Source: Blastobasis lacticolella (lineage: Eukaryota; Arthropoda; Insecta; Lepidoptera; Blastobasidae). Taken from it: a stretch of DNA of 64,000 nucleotides. This document shows, piece after piece, positions 47,601-59,561 of the stretch; positions within the stretch are counted from its first letter, which is position 1; every line of letters starts with the position of its first letter. A program made the position numbers and the translations under genes. Location: assembly GCA_905147135.1 (NCBI GenBank), contig LR990041.1, positions 11,221,907 through 11,285,906 on the forward strand. Direction: 5' to 3'. The notes under the pieces were generated by a model that ran no database searches, had not been told where the DNA came from, and was given only the letters and a program-made list of their open reading frames with translations.

Positions 47601-50600
47601 TTGGCTCGACTTTTATAATGCGTACGGCTAAGGAGTGGAATGCGTTGCCTGCGAGTGTGTTCCCTGATCAATATAATCTGGATGCCTTCAAGGCTAGAGT
47701 GAATAGGCTGTTCCTAGACAGGCATGCTCCATCATAGACCGCATCGTCACTTACCACCAGGTGAGGTGGCTAGCAAGTAATAAAAAAAAAACATTTCCAG
47801 GAGAGGCTATTTGAGATTAATGTATCAGTATCAGATACCTCTCATTGAGAGTAAATGTATTCGTAAACGGTTTGAAATTTAAAAAGTGTGTATGGCAATA
47901 GTTGTAGAAAATTTTATAAGCTTTTATTCGGTAGAAGATCACTTTTCTCTGCGACGTACTGTTTTAGAGATACATATTCGTGAGTATGAGTATGAGTAAT
48001 GTTCAGTGTTTTATGAACATTGCTTAGCCAGTATAATATATCCGAAAATGGTGGATATCTGACCTTTTCCAAGGTAAAATGTACGAATTAATTGGACTAC
48101 AAAGAAAAATTAAGTTTTTACGACTTTTAAGACATGAAAAATTAGTGGTTATCAAACAATAAAAACATCGCGGCTGTGATAGCCACACGACGTCCACTCG
48201 GTCCATACACCGATCGGCTCTAAGCCTTTTGCATCCAAAGGCACCTCCGTCAGAAAATCCAGCCAGTATCAACTGGCAGCGTTTAAACACATCATCATCC
48301 TAGCGGTCGATCCCGACCAGGATCCGCCTTCCTACTCTTTCTTCGCCCCTTCGCCCATTCTCCGGCATCCTCGCGTCATAAGCCGTTGGCTCTCGCAACG
48401 ATGTCGGGCTATCGCTTCGTAGGCCAAACACAACCGATTACCACAACGAAACCAAGTACGCGACGCAGCCGCCTGAATCGTTATCTTGTTTCTTCTGGTT
48501 TTTATAGAAAATAAGTATTTGACTGCCATCTCACCTAATATTAAGTGCAGATGCAGTCTATGATGGCGCATATCTATCAAAGCGATTTTATATGGCGTTT
48601 TCCTTTCTATAGATATTTAGTTTTTACTTTTTTGTCACGTTTTCCCTCTCTATAGGTATATAATTTTTACTTTACTGTCGCCAGTCGAAGCCAGCCGGCC
48701 GCACCGCACCACTGAACCTCTCCCCGGGCGGCGGGGCTGGCGGGGCGGGCGGCGGGGAAGCGTGGGTGGTGCACCCGGGCGTGGTCATGGTCCTGGCACG
48801 GCTGTTGCCCGCTCTCCCGCGCCCGCCCGCGCACGCGAAGCACGCGCGCGCACTGAGGGACTACCTCGCGCACGTGCTCAAGAGCCTCGTCAGGAAGTAC
48901 GTGATATTTCATCCCAGTTGTAGTAGTGTATTGTGTAATAAAGGGGTCATATTAACGATTTGTGAATGAATAGGGTGTAACGTCATGAATTTTTGTGTAT
49001 CTCCTCTCGTTGGCCTTGCTACGGTTTCTTTTTGAAACATCTGTTTTGTGTTTGGTTTGGTCAGCTGTGTGGAAAATTCTTTCACGAAACGTACGTTACG
49101 TACGAACGTATACGTTGCTACCATATGAAGAGGCGAATCGTACTACACAGTCTGTGCTCTGCATTGCAGCGAGCGCAACCAGCAGGTGATGTGCGGCGCG
49201 GGTCTGGCGGGCGCCATGCTGCGCGCGCTGCCCGCCGCGCTGCGCCACGAGCGGCACGCGCTGCACGCGCCCGCGCTCTACATGCTCGAGCGGCTCGCCG
49301 CGCACCACCTCCGCCCGACCGACCTCAGGTGACCCGGCAGACACACACACACAGCGCAAACATAAATCTATTTACCACCCAAACCGCTCAAACATACAAA
49401 CTTAGACACGCAAACAAAAAGAGAGAGGCATACGAGGGTGCTGTGGAGAACCCCGACTCCTCATTCAAATCAAATCAAATCAATCAAATCAAAATTTCTT
49501 TATTGATTAGGACATTAAATATCTCTTTCAATCGTCAAAAAGGAGGGGGGTAGGAAAGTAGGAAGGAAACACACAGTGACACGCTGACCGCCCTATGTCT
49601 GTAGATAAACGTATCCCTCGCCAACCACAACCGAACCGGGCTCGACAATGCCAGACAGAGCCGGAACGCTATATTATATTATATACTCGTAGGTATGTCT
49701 AGTATAATTAAGAAAAACCACCTAAAACTACAGCAAGAGTAAGCCAGTCCACCAAGGCAGCACCCGTTCACGAGTATAACGCAGGGCCCAGCCATCGTCC
49801 AATTCAACCATATTTGAGGAAAAAGAGCGACCCGGCCCCCACGCCACCGCCAGACAGACTTTTAAGTGAGCGTGCATCACACATGCTGCATATGATAGGT
49901 AGTTGCTCCCACCCTACTCTATCCTATCCCTACCCTATCGCTACCTTACCCCTACCCTATCCTACCATTGCCTTAACCCTACCCTACCACTACCTTACCC
50001 CTACCCTACCACTATCTTACCCCGACCCTACCACTATCTTACCCCTACCCCACCCTATACTACCTTACCGCTATCTTACTCCTACCCTACCCTACCCCTA
50101 CTCTAACTACTACCCTACCCCTACCCTAGCGCAGACAGGAGACACCATGTGTGGGAGAGGAAGGAAAATTAACGCCGCTTCCAAGGTGGTTCTCTGTGGG
50201 GGAAAGAAACGGCAAGAAACCCACAGAGCCTAAGTTAATTCTTTTTTTTTTTTAAACTTGTCTTATGTACTAATACATTATTTGTCCTATATACTATCTT
50301 AAAAGTAAATACCTGTATAGAACAGCAGTTCAGTCCCATGGACTTTTGTCATTTACATATTCAGATATACTATAATAACTTTTTTGACATAATTTGTTTT
50401 TTATAGCGACTTTAAATTTATTCAATGGTAAATTCTGAATATCTGTTGGAACCTTATTATAAAAGCGTACACATTGACCCATAAATGATTTGTGGACTTT
50501 GGCTAGACGACAAGCACCAGCAACAAGCTTATCTTTATTTCTCGTATTAATATTATGAACATCACTATTCTTCTTAAATAAGTGTAAATTTTTATGAACA

Positions 50601-53600
50601 TACTTTAAATTCTCATATATATATTGTGACGGCATTGTCATTATATCAATGTTCCTGAATTTATCTCTTAGTGAAGTTCTAGGTCTCAATTGATAAATCG
50701 CGCGAATAGCCCTTTTCTGCAATACAAATACATTGTGCCAGTCGGCAACGTGTCCCCACAGCAGTATGCCATAGGCCATAATACTGTGGAAATAACTAAA
50801 GTAAACTAATCTTGCTGTAGCCTCGTCAGAAATACTCCGTATTTTCTTTACAGCATATGCTGCAGAACTTAGCCTTTTCGCCAATTTATCAATGTGAGGA
50901 CCCCATTGCAATTTATTATCCAGGGTAAAGCCTAAAAATACTGTAGAATCAACAAAATTCAAATTTTCGCCTTTTATTTGTACATTAGTGGGCACTGATC
51001 TAACATTTGGCAAAGAGAATTTTAAACATTTTGTCTTCTTGCCATTCAGTAATAAATTATTAACCGTAAACCAGTTTACCACTTCTGCAATAGCCTTGTT
51101 CACGTCTTCATATGTTAATTGTTGTCTTTTTACTTTAAACACTAAAGATGTATCGTCCACGAACAAGACAATTTCATGGGCATCTTTTACAAAGTACGGT
51201 AAGTCATTTACATAAACAAGAAACAAAAACGGGCCCAAAATAGATCCCTGGGGGACACCCATAGAGACAACAGACCCCATAGATCTCTCTCCGTTCACAT
51301 CAACTTTTTGAATTCTATGACTCAAGTATGAATTTAGCAAGTTCAGAGCCAAGTCCTTTATTCCATAATGTTGTAATTTCCTGACCAAATGTCATGATTA
51401 ACGCAATCAAAGGCTTTGGATAAATCACAGAAAACCCCTAAGGCATCACGTGATTCCTCCCACGCCCCAAATATATGTTTAATAAGTTCAACACCTGCAT
51501 CAGTTGTTGAACGACCGCGAGTAAAACCGAATTGTTTATGATGCAATAGGTTACTTCCATAAAAATGGGCTTTTAGTTGATTTAATATGATTTTCTCAAA
51601 TATTTTACTTAGAGTCGGTAAAATTGAAACTGGTCTAAAATTTGTAGGATCCGTTGTATTACCAGTTTTCAACAATGGAATAACTTTACTGTGCTTCATC
51701 AGTTCAGGAAATTCACCATTATCAACACAATTATTAAATATATTCGCTAAGTGGACAGCAATAACATCAATTACAGAGCTAATAATTTTTACCGACATAC
51801 CATCAATGTCGGCAGATGCTTTCATTTTTATGGTTTTAAAAGCCTTAACTATATCTTGAGGTGTTGCATGCTCGAACTTAAAATCGATGACACTCTCGGG
51901 TACATTTTGTTTTAACAAGGATTCAGCGAGAGCAGGAGACGAACTTAAGGATTTCGTAGTTGACACTGGAATGTCTGTAAAAAATTTATTGAATGCCTCC
52001 GCAACTTCCGAGTTTTTGGTAACAACATTATCATTTATCTTTAAACTGTACTTAGTATCGCGATTTGTTACTTTTCCAGTTTCACTATTTATTATCTGCC
52101 ATGTGGATTTTACTACATCTGTGCTATTTTTCAGTTTGTGTTTAACGAAATTCGATTTAGCTGTAGCACAAACGCGTTTAAATAACTTCGAATAATGTTT
52201 AACATACTCAGCAAATTCTACGCTATTATTATACGCCCGTTCTGCATAGAGCTCATATAATTTATTTCTACTCTTATGTATTCCTGCTGTCGCCCAATCG
52301 CTAAAGTTTCTAAAAGCTTTCAGTTTTTGTCATGTGTAAAACTGAATTATAATATTCATTTGTATCATCAAAATACTTTAAATTAGATGATTTCTCTATA
52401 ATGTTATTTCTAAAACTGTTTAGACGGTTGTTGTTAATTGGTACAAATTTAATAGTATTTTTTGTTTCTTTCCTCATATTAACATTAAACACAGCTAATT
52501 GACCACAATGATCGGATTGCAATTTGTTTATTACAGACTGGCTACATGCCTGGAGATCACAAAAAATGTTGTCTAGACAAGTTGATGTAGTACTTGTTAT
52601 TCTAGTAGGCTCTAAAAATAAGTTGATTAAATTATGACACTTAAATAATGACATTAGCCTACCAGTATATTTACAAGATACGTCTAATAAATCTATATTA
52701 AAATCTCCACAAACAACAATATTTTTATTACAATTGCTAACTTTAATAAGGGCTTCGTCCATAATTTTCTCGAACAAATCAAATGATGAAGCCGGAGGTC
52801 TGTATACGCTCATTACAATAAGTCGCTCAAGTTCTATACAGGCAATTTCAGCAGATCGTTCAACAGACAGCTTGACAATATCAGTGCGTTCCTTGCATTT
52901 TAAGCAATTACGAACAAGTATTAGGGAACCTCCATGAATTGCCTGCCCTCTTGTAAACGAACTTGCAAGTTTATGGTTGTTAAAGCCAAATATGAGCTGG
53001 TGATCTTTTAACCAATGTTCAGTAATGCAAAAAATATCAACATTCTCACCGTTCATGAATAGCTCAACTTCCAATTCTTTATTCGTCATGCCTTGGATAT
53101 TTTGATGTACTAAGTTAACTATACAATTTTCTTTATTACTATAACATTTTACTTTACGTACATCCAAAGGCTTATTACCACTATTTACTAATGACTTTAT
53201 GCCAGAGCAGTCCTGTATATTCTGAACAATATCAAAAGATTTATTGTTCAAGTCTAACAGTGGACTGTTATATGCTGCTGATATGATACAGGATGGCTCA
53301 TTTGTCTTACATACTAGTTTAAAGAGTGACCCTTTTTGTTTATTAACAAATCGGCACTCTGGTCATATCTACCTACGGTAGGAGAAATCAATAAATTAAT
53401 ATGGTACGCTAACATTGTAGCCAGTTTGACTTTGTACCTACGTCGAAGATACATAGTATCTTCTGTTAAAACTACTTTATCTGTAAATTTATTACAGTCA
53501 AAAAAGGTAAATGCGTCTTTCTGACTGCAAGTCAAATTATACATCAAAGTATTCAACTTGTGAATACGGTCATTTTCAGTATTATAACAATTTTTTACGA

Positions 53601-56508
53601 AGGGAAATGCGCATAATACAATTTTTCCTGCTGACAATCCTTGCAACGCTTCAACACTCTTTATTATGTCATATTTTCGTACTTTAAGGCTATTACTTAT
53701 TAAAATTACTATATTTACATTTTGATCAATATGTTTTGAATTTTTTAAGATTTTTTGTATAATACCGCCGTACGACAAATCAGGCATGCAATAATTGGTT
53801 ACTTTGGAATTCGTACAGTCGTTTAGTAACACGCCCATATTTTTGCCTATTCGATCTGAAAAAACTAGAGTCCTTTGTGTCTGCACATTAGTTCGCAATG
53901 TTTGCGCCGGCTTCGCGCTAGCAGGCCTGCTGGGTTTGCCGGGGATCGTGACGGTGGCGGCCACGGGCTCTGATGTATCGGCCGCGGGCCCGCAGGCGGT
54001 GGCCACGCGCGGCCGAACGGCGCGCGGCGGCGGCGCTCTCGGCGCGGCGCGCGGTGCTACCCGCGGGGCCGGTACCGGCTCGAGGATAGCGTGCTCGGTG
54101 GTGATGGCTACCGCGGGCTGGATGTGGGCCGCGGGGGCCGTAGAGCGCGTCGATCTCCTTGCTATGGTGGCATAGAAGGTGGCCGCAACGGCCGGTGCGG
54201 CTGTGGCCTTGAATGGCCCGTCGACCGCGGGCTGGATGTGGGCCGCGTGGGCCTAAGGGCGCGTCGTACTCCTCGCAGCGGCGGCATAAGATGTGGCCGC
54301 GACGGCCGGGGCGGCTGAAGCTTTGTGGAAGGTGAAAGAGGTGGACGCGAAAACCGGGGAGGCCACGGCCTTACACCCGGCGACCGCGGGCTCCATGTTA
54401 ACCGCGTGTGCCTCGGGGGCGACGTCAGTGTTTTGCAGCCGGGGCGCGGGGCGCTGAAGCTGCAAAGCGACACACTCACATTCCTCTTCTTTGGCAGTCA
54501 TCAGTCGTTCGATGATGTCCGTGTTTTCATTCGACAATTTTCAAAGAGAAACAGAGAGACATAGATACAACCCGTTAGGCTATAACAGCCGTATTCAGAA
54601 ACGTTAGGTCTATGAGGTCACACATGCGCGCAAACGCACAGGGTTCCACCTTCTAACTGAGAATACTTGATTAGCGATCGGCATTATGCGTTTGTCAAAA
54701 TTGACCAACGTTAAGCCGTATTGACATTGGACCGTTTACTTAGCAAAGAGCCGCATAGCAACGCGACTTTAGTTAGACAAGTATTGTTTGTGAATACCAT
54801 GACGTTTGTCCAAGATTTACCTTAATTTTTTACCTCATTTTCATTATACTGCCCTGTTGTATTTTGGATGAAAACATAAATTGGGTTTAAACAATAACGT
54901 GTATGTTTTATTGAAGGGAGTTCCTTCGAATGGGCAATCCCCTGAACTGCGTTGCACCAGAACCGGGCGAACTTTGGAAGCCCGGTGGGCCAGTGCCGCT
55001 TACCAGGATCAAGACATTGGTCTCGATGACTACTCCGAGGGATTACAGGTATTTATTTTACATTTTCGTTAGGATTTTTCTTATTCAGAATACCTGGCCA
55101 GGAATTATCCACCGGTCTAAATATATGAAGGCTGAAATAGACTAAAATAAAACTGCAATTAGATTCCACTTTATCAAACTACGACATAAATAAATAAATA
55201 TGCTTTGACAATTCACACAGCGCCATCTAGCCCCTAAGTAAGCAAAGCTTGTGTAATGGGTGCCAGAAACTAATGAAGTATTTATATATTTTTAAATACA
55301 TAACACCCAGACCCGTAACAGAAATACTACTACTATCAGTCAGAATCTAAATATTGACATTTGGATTTTATCCAATCAAATGTAAACTGCACCGGTGGCG
55401 CCAACTGATGAGCAAAAATACATTATCCCCATTGAGCATCCAAGTGTAACAATTGATTTTTAATTGCAATTTTATTCTTTGTCAGATCTCAGAGCTCCTG
55501 CACGCTGCCTCCATTTGTGGAGTTCGATATGTCGGCTGAAGGATTCGGGTGCCTCTACCTGCCCAGTATAGCGCCACAGTCGGCCAACCTCAATGCATTG
55601 GGCACTCAGGATAACGCCACCTTGGGTGGTATTGGATCAGGTATGTATTTCTTCTTAAAACAATGTCTAAAACATAAAGCTTACCTAACCTTATATAATT
55701 GTATAGCATTGTTTCCGAGATTTCTATAGCTATAATACAGATATACGATAAGTACCAACAGATGAAATGGCAGTTAAATGTGTTACCGAGTAAAACGCAA
55801 AAACTATTTAATTGTAGGTTACACATTCATTCCGTTAAAAATATTTACATAGTCAATGTTACCTATGTGAATATGAAAACAATACTGTCTCTACTCAACA
55901 TAACATTGACGGCAAACCCTCAAGGTCAATCAACCACGGCTGCACTCGATACTTGTCAAAATAATTATCAATATAATTAAATAGATATTGATAATCACGA
56001 TAAACCTGAGTAACCTGTAACTATATATATCCAAACGCCGATAAAACATTGTTATTACGTCACGACGACAGGCAGGTATCCAAACGCAAATGTCAGCTAC
56101 AATGCGTGTACTTGGGTACGCGGACACTTTTTGTTTATAAGAAATCCTAGCTATCTAAAAATACAAATACTTTCATTTATACTCATAAACTATTTGACTA
56201 TAGCTGGATAATTACCACCGAACATAATTATCTTCATAATTTCCAACCCTACGTGAACACAAAGTAACCCAACCCTCGTTCACCAGGCGACCGAGTGTTC
56301 CCCCCTCAAACCGGGCTCACATACTCCACCTGGATATGCGTTGAGAAGTACTCGGACCCCCGCACCGACCCGCACTGCGTGAGACTGCTGACCCTGGTGA
56401 GGAACATCAGCAACAGTCGCGACGAACACCTGGTCTGCCTAACGGTGGTGCTCTCCGCGAGAGACAAGGCCATCATAGTCTCCACACAGGAGACGCTCGT
56501 GCCGCACA
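35654..56508 (+). CDS. WDFY3: WDFY3/ALFY (blue cheese), N-terminal third
   Basis: Nineteen exons with closing phase, 1165 codons: 35654-35857, 36009-36254, 36971-37129, 37476-37668, 39582-39646, 41981-42102, 42201-42239, 42686-42887, 44252-44571, 44654-45024, 45399-45568, 46373-46594, 46994-47139, 47282-47438, 48685-48896, 49170-49328, 54917-55048, 55486-55640, 56287-56508. The protein follows the start of WDFY3 closely, for example [82 protein letters not shown] and [18 protein letters not shown]3 is a very large BEACH-family scaffold that links ubiquitinated aggregates to autophagy. The last exon ends at a GTGAGT donor; the PH-BEACH, WD40 and FYVE parts are absent. The exon at 46373 carries a Gly/Ala-rich insert. 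Introns are loaded with transposons on both strands. Confidence 0.93.
38000..38994 (+). mobile_element. hAT element with transposase remnant
   Basis: 995-bp element with inverted ends CATAGCTGGGCA / TGCCCAGCTATG and a perfect 8-bp TSD CCTATAGC at 37992-37999 and 38995-39002. Both subterminal zones carry many GTTAACG/CGTTAAT repeats. The interior keeps the C-terminal part of a hAT transposase in two frames (38154-38495 and 38480-38716) with a frameshift near 38480: an acidic linker, then the dimerisation motif [19 protein letters not shown] and [11 protein letters not shown]. The catalytic core is gone. It lies in a WDFY3 intron. Confidence 0.9.
39190..39331. mobile_element. Foldback MITE
   Basis: A 142-bp element whose 39-bp arms (39190-39228, 39293-39331) pair with about four mismatches; arm start AAATTTAGTTTACGGGTT. 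It lies in a WDFY3 intron. The TSD is not clear. Confidence 0.75.
39857..41594 (+). mobile_element. Two tandem copies of a dispersed LINE/SINE-like repeat
   Basis: Copy A (39857-40841) and copy B (about 40848-41594) start with GCCCG(C/T)CCCGGCTTCGCACG and end with CTCTTTATAATATTAGT(A/G)TAGAT. They share a near-identical core around 40204-40600 and 40969-41340. Copy A has an extra 5' part, ending in CGCGTACAGACTGACAG, that looks like another family member. An AAAC microsatellite (40776-40802) is unique to copy A. No ORF. Class unresolved. Confidence 0.65.
41610..41745 (+). pseudogene. LINE ORF2 C-terminal fragment
   Basis: A short frame reading [20 protein letters not shown] and then VFKARVN is the C-terminal signature of the same LINE family as 47490-47790. 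5' truncated, no start. Confidence 0.65.
42916..43100. repeat. Dispersed repeat, member 2
   Basis: Diverged relative of 13095-13270 in the same orientation, in a WDFY3 intron and immediately before the second hAT-type element. Confidence 0.55.
43163..43984. mobile_element. Non-autonomous hAT-type element, copy 2 (inverted)
   Basis: 822-bp element with inverted ends TAGAGATGAAACGGATA / TATCCGTTTCATCTCTA and a perfect 8-bp TSD CTAATAAG at 43155-43162 and 43985-43992. Compared with the copy at 8556-9632 it lies in reverse orientation: its left end matches the reverse complement of the other's right end (shared GAACAAGTTTGT, CAAGCTGTAATCG, AATACGGGCT). TATCCGG repeats fill both ends. Internal deletions explain the shorter length. 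Confidence 0.88.
43998..44140. mobile_element. Foldback MITE
   Basis: 143-bp element with inverted ends TAGTGTGAGTTTACAGTGAC / GTCACTGTAAACTCACACTA. It begins 13 bp after the end of the hAT element, about 110 bp before a WDFY3 exon. Confidence 0.75.
47490..47790 (+). pseudogene. LINE ORF2 C-terminal fragment
   Basis: An open frame reads [20 protein letters not shown], then [18 protein letters not shown] and [11 protein letters not shown], the C-terminal tail common to lepidopteran Jockey/CR1-type LINEs. It ends with AATAAAAAAAAA near 47780. 5' truncated retrocopy in a WDFY3 intron. Confidence 0.75.
48289..48430 (-). pseudogene. RTE-like LINE 3' fragment
   Basis: Minus strand carries the RTE C-terminal remnant (GAGAGCCAACGGCTTATGAC, then ATGCCGGAGAATGGGCG) and a GATGATGATG tail at 48289-48298. 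It is related to the tails at 12550-12600 and 57850-57970. Confidence 0.6.
49905..50130. repeat. CCTAC-type minisatellite in LINE 3' region
   Basis: Irregular CCCTACCCTA/CTATC units, all pyrimidine plus A on the plus strand. Shorter relatives are near 13956-14020 and, in reverse complement, 10832-10950. Confidence 0.8.
50330..53251 (-). pseudogene. LINE ORF2: endonuclease and reverse transcriptase, two frameshifts
   Basis: The endonuclease (53251 to about 52315) has [31 protein letters not shown] and [10 protein letters not shown], an AP-type nuclease. After a frameshift near 52315 comes [25 protein letters not shown], then [13 protein letters not shown] second shift near 51388 leads to [20 protein letters not shown] and LFVDDTS, where the catalytic motif is FVDD. 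The C-terminus ends [11 protein letters not shown]. One or two base changes broke a recently intact frame. Confidence 0.85.
53314..54537 (-). pseudogene. LINE ORF1, frameshifted
   Basis: The N-terminal part (54537-54253, [19 protein letters not shown]) and the C-terminal part (54006-53314) are in different frames; the GC-rich, Ala/Pro/Thr-rich middle carries the shift. The C-terminal 190 residues look like an SGNH/esterase-type ORF1 fold ([25 protein letters not shown]), which occurs in CR1-group elements, but I cannot confirm the catalytic residues. Confidence 0.6.
55184..55330 (-). mobile_element. Headless SINE fragment
   Basis: Same body as 34209-34485 (CAGCGCCATCTAGCCCC, GTAAGCAAAGCTTGT, ACACCCAGACCCGTAACAG) with an ATAAATAAAT tail, but without the tRNA-like head. 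Confidence 0.75.
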
Positions 56509-56549
56509 GTGAGTGATTTGCAGATGCATGTACATGTGTATTGTTATGC

Positions 56550-56965
56550 TATAGTCCATTCGCGATAAGAAAATGGGTAGGCATCGTTGCCGCCGGCCTA
56601 GACCCGCTCCTCGACCAATCGGGTCGCAACAAATTAAAAGTAAAAAAAGTAAAAGTAAAACACATTTATTACACTCAAACACACAGCACAAAACTCTTAA
56701 AATTAAATTTTTAAATTAGAAGGCTTTCACATTAACCCGTTGACGGCAGAAAATGATCACCTCCCTGGTTGGAATAAACAGCAAATTCTGAGCTTGTCAC
56801 ACACTAGACCGGCTGCTAAGCAACAGGATATCATTGACTTTATTTTAATTTGAGACAATTACGTTGACTTTTTATCCATCATTTAACTTAATATTTTTTA
56901 AATATTAAGTATTTGAAAATTTACTCCACTTTTACTCACTATTTTCCTAACGCGAATGGACTATA
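56550..56965. mobile_element. TIR MITE
   Basis: 416-bp unit with inverted ends TATAGTCCATTCGCG / CGCGAATGGACTATA, arms extending about 28 bp. It begins 42 bp after the last WDFY3 exon. The interior has an AAAGT-repeat tract and no ORF. TA termini suggest a Tc1/mariner-type origin. Confidence 0.7.
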
Positions 56966-57624
56966 ACTTTTATTGAATTTTTTATTTAGGTATGTATCCT
57001 GTAAAAGTTTAAGGTAAAGTCAAAATATACGGTCGGTCTGTATCACGGAACAGAAAAAAACCAGCGGAGGTGCGAAGGGGGCGGGGCACGCTTGCCATAA
57101 TTGAGCGTAGCTACTACGCTTAACTGGCCTCACTGCCTCAACAATCATGCTGTGACATTGCGTCGAGTTACACGTCTTATTATGTGCTTTGTTATACGTG
57201 ATTTTAACGCGCCTATGCCTTACAGTGCCATTTTGCAGTACAAGAATAATAGTAGAAAGAGAAATCTTAATAATGGTGGTATTTTGTACCATTAATAGTG
57301 ACGATTTAATATTTTTTTTTACAATAGAAAGCAATATATCATTTCATTTTTCAAAATTTCAAATTCAATATTTAAATTTATTTAGGCAATACCGAAGGCG
57401 AGCGTTCAAAAATAGGGTAAAACTGCGTCATAAGAGTGTACAGGCGTATACGACTTAGCGGCGAGCACTCAAGTCGAGGTCAGCCCTCTTTTTGAAGGGC
57501 TAAAAATACACTGCCGCTGCGCTTTCGCTAGACTCATCAGCTAAAGCGTAACTTTTTTCAGACCTTTAGAACTTTGAAAACAAAATGTAGGTCACAACTT
57601 TATAATTCGTACATTCGTATAGGC
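56966..57624. other. No recognised gene
   Basis: Intronic or intergenic DNA after WDFY3 exon 19. Short frames only; none follows WDFY3 sequence. Confidence 0.4.
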
Positions 57625-57848
57625 GTAGGCTAATTACGTAACTTTGTTGCCAACAATTCTCGGATTTCAATGATTTAAATTGTTACTTTTGCGATTCTGT
57701 ATCATCGATTTCATGAGTTCACTTGCTAACAAAGCTCGATTGCAATAAACTGAAACTATTAAATCGATCATAAGAAACCGCAAAAGTAACAATTTCAATA
57801 ATTGAAATCAGAGAATTATTGGGCAAAAGAATTACGTAATTAACCTAC
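57625..57848. mobile_element. Foldback MITE with ~70-bp arms
   Basis: Arms 57625-57693 and 57779-57848 pair over nearly their full length (GTAGGCTAATTACGTAA against TTACGTAATTAACCTAC, then a shared AATTGTTACTTTTGCG). It abuts the 3' end of the RTE-like LINE at 57850. Confidence 0.8.
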
Positions 57849-57849
57849 A

Positions 57850-59160
57850 GATCATCATCGTCCTAGCGCTTATCCCGGCCTCTGCCCGCCGTCCGCTTTC
57901 CTACAAGTTCTTCTCCACTTCGCCCGTTCTTTGGCATCCTCGCGTCGTAAGCCGTTGGCTCTCGCATCCGACTCAGCGATGTTAATCCATCGCTTATTAG
58001 GTCGCCCACGGGGCCTCTTTCCCGATACCGGCAGGTTCAGGCACCTATTTCTTACGTATCCTTGAGGCTTACGCAACACGTAACCAAACCAGCGCAGGCA
58101 AGCCTCCTCGATCTTGTCCGCGATATCCCTCACGCCATGACTGCCGAGTAGGTACTGTTCGTCCGAGTTTGAGGATGGATTTCTGGTAATGACACCAGAG
58201 CTCATTGGAGGTTTCGCCCTTTGCGCTCCAATCGAGGCCTTCGGCTGCTCCATGGTTCTTGCTGCTCAGAGTCCACCGTTCTGCCGTAGACCGTCTACTA
58301 ATTACCCGGACGTCCATGACAAGGATTCCCCCAAGGCATTTCCCCTGGATTATCTTGCACTGGGATACGTAGCCAATGTCACGTCGTCGTATCAGCAGAT
58401 AATCGATCTGTGATTGGTACGGGCAACTTTAATAGGAGATGAGGTGTTCAGGTCTTTTCTGGAAGAAAGTGTTGACTACGGCCAAGTCAGCGGCCAGTGA
58501 GGTTCGGAGAATATCTTCTCCCTCACTGTTTCGCTGGCCGTAGTCAAAGTCACCGTGCACCTGACCGAACGCCTCGCTCCTCTGGCCCACATGACCGTTG
58601 CGGTCCGCACCAACCACGATCTGTTCGGAGGATGGTATACGTCGCAGGGTATTTTCGAAACTGTTCCAGAAGGCAGTCTTTTCGGTGTCGGCGCAGCCGG
58701 ACTGGGGAGCATAGGCGCTAATGAGGTTGGTTGTTATACCCTCAATTTGCGCCTTGATCACCATGAGTCGATCGCTCACCCGGTTCTCCTCCAGAATGCC
58801 GTTCCGGAACTCGTCGCCCACCACAATAGCGACCCCATTCCTCCCTTCTGCGGATCCGGTGTACAAGAGCTTGTATCCCTGCCCGATTTCTCTAGACTTG
58901 GAGCCACGCCACATCGTCTCTTGCAGGAATGCCACCTGAAAGCGGCGCCTGTGCAACAAGTCGGCCAGCTCCCGAGACCGGCCCGTCAGAGAACCAACGT
59001 TCAGCGTGGCGAAGCGGAGCTTCCTACTACTTGGCGCGTACTTCTTCAACCCTGCCCGCGCGTGACAGGGTAGCCCTAGCCCACTTATCGCAGGTGTAGG
59101 GCGTTATGCCTGCGCGTCGTTCAACGGCGACGCCCTAGCATGGTGTTCATTTCGTGTAGC
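57850..59160 (-). pseudogene. Internally deleted RTE-like LINE
   Basis: Minus strand starts near 59160. The endonuclease domain (59049 to about 58300) is well preserved: LRFATLNVGSLTGRS, FLQETMWRGSKS, GSAEGRNGVAIVVGDEF, NLISAYAPQ, then SQIDYLLIRRRD. The RT core is missing; the frame resumes in the C-terminal tail (RWFGYVLRKPQGYVRNRCLN, KRPRGRPNKRW, RANGLRREDAKERAKWRR). It ends with a GATGATGATCT tail at 57850. A frameshift or stop separates endonuclease subsegments near 58430. Confidence 0.85.
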
Positions 59161-59561
59161 GCACCTTCTCATGCGTTTATTTTCAATGATAGATAAATAA
59201 ACTAAACTAAACTATAACTTCACGTAACGGCGGCGGCGGTGGAAGCTCTGGCCGTGTGACGTCATCGCGGTGTTCGGTGACATGCAATGCACCGAACATC
59301 ATTGCTATGCGTCCCCGCACTAGTCGAGTATCGCTAGAAATTATGTCAGCTGTAGATAAAAAGCAATGTCAACCTTATTTACTAAATTTATGTATAAAGT
59401 CGAGTTAAACAGAGCCATTTATGGTGGAATAGCAAAATTCGAGTACGCGCAAGATAACTTTGAGCGCGGCAGAAAATAGAACTAAATTAGACAGACTGCC
59501 AACAAGAACAACTCGCATGCAAGTTATTCCAGTCGGATCTAGCGAATTTGTGTTTCATTAA
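59161..59561. other. No recognised gene
   Basis: Short GC-rich then AT-rich spacer between the LINE and the piggyBac-like element. No ORF of note. Confidence 0.4.

Larger units (their letters stand above)
49465..54600 (-). mobile_element. Nearly full-length CR1/Jockey-like LINE, antisense in WDFY3 intron
   Basis: Runs from about 54600 down to a GATTT-type tail preceded by AATAAA at about 49465-49500. It has a damaged ORF1 (54537-53314), ORF2 with endonuclease and RT (53251-50330), and a long 3' region holding a CCTAC-type run. It fills most of the WDFY3 intron 49329-54916. Two ORF2 frameshifts make it inactive as it stands. Confidence 0.85.

Noticed and set aside
48993..49553. 186-codon plus-strand frame
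   Set aside because: Wrong frame across WDFY3 exon 16 and its introns.
57189..57300. Possible THAP-like peptide (KNNSRKRN)
   Set aside because: Only a few residues fit and no zinc-ligand set is visible.
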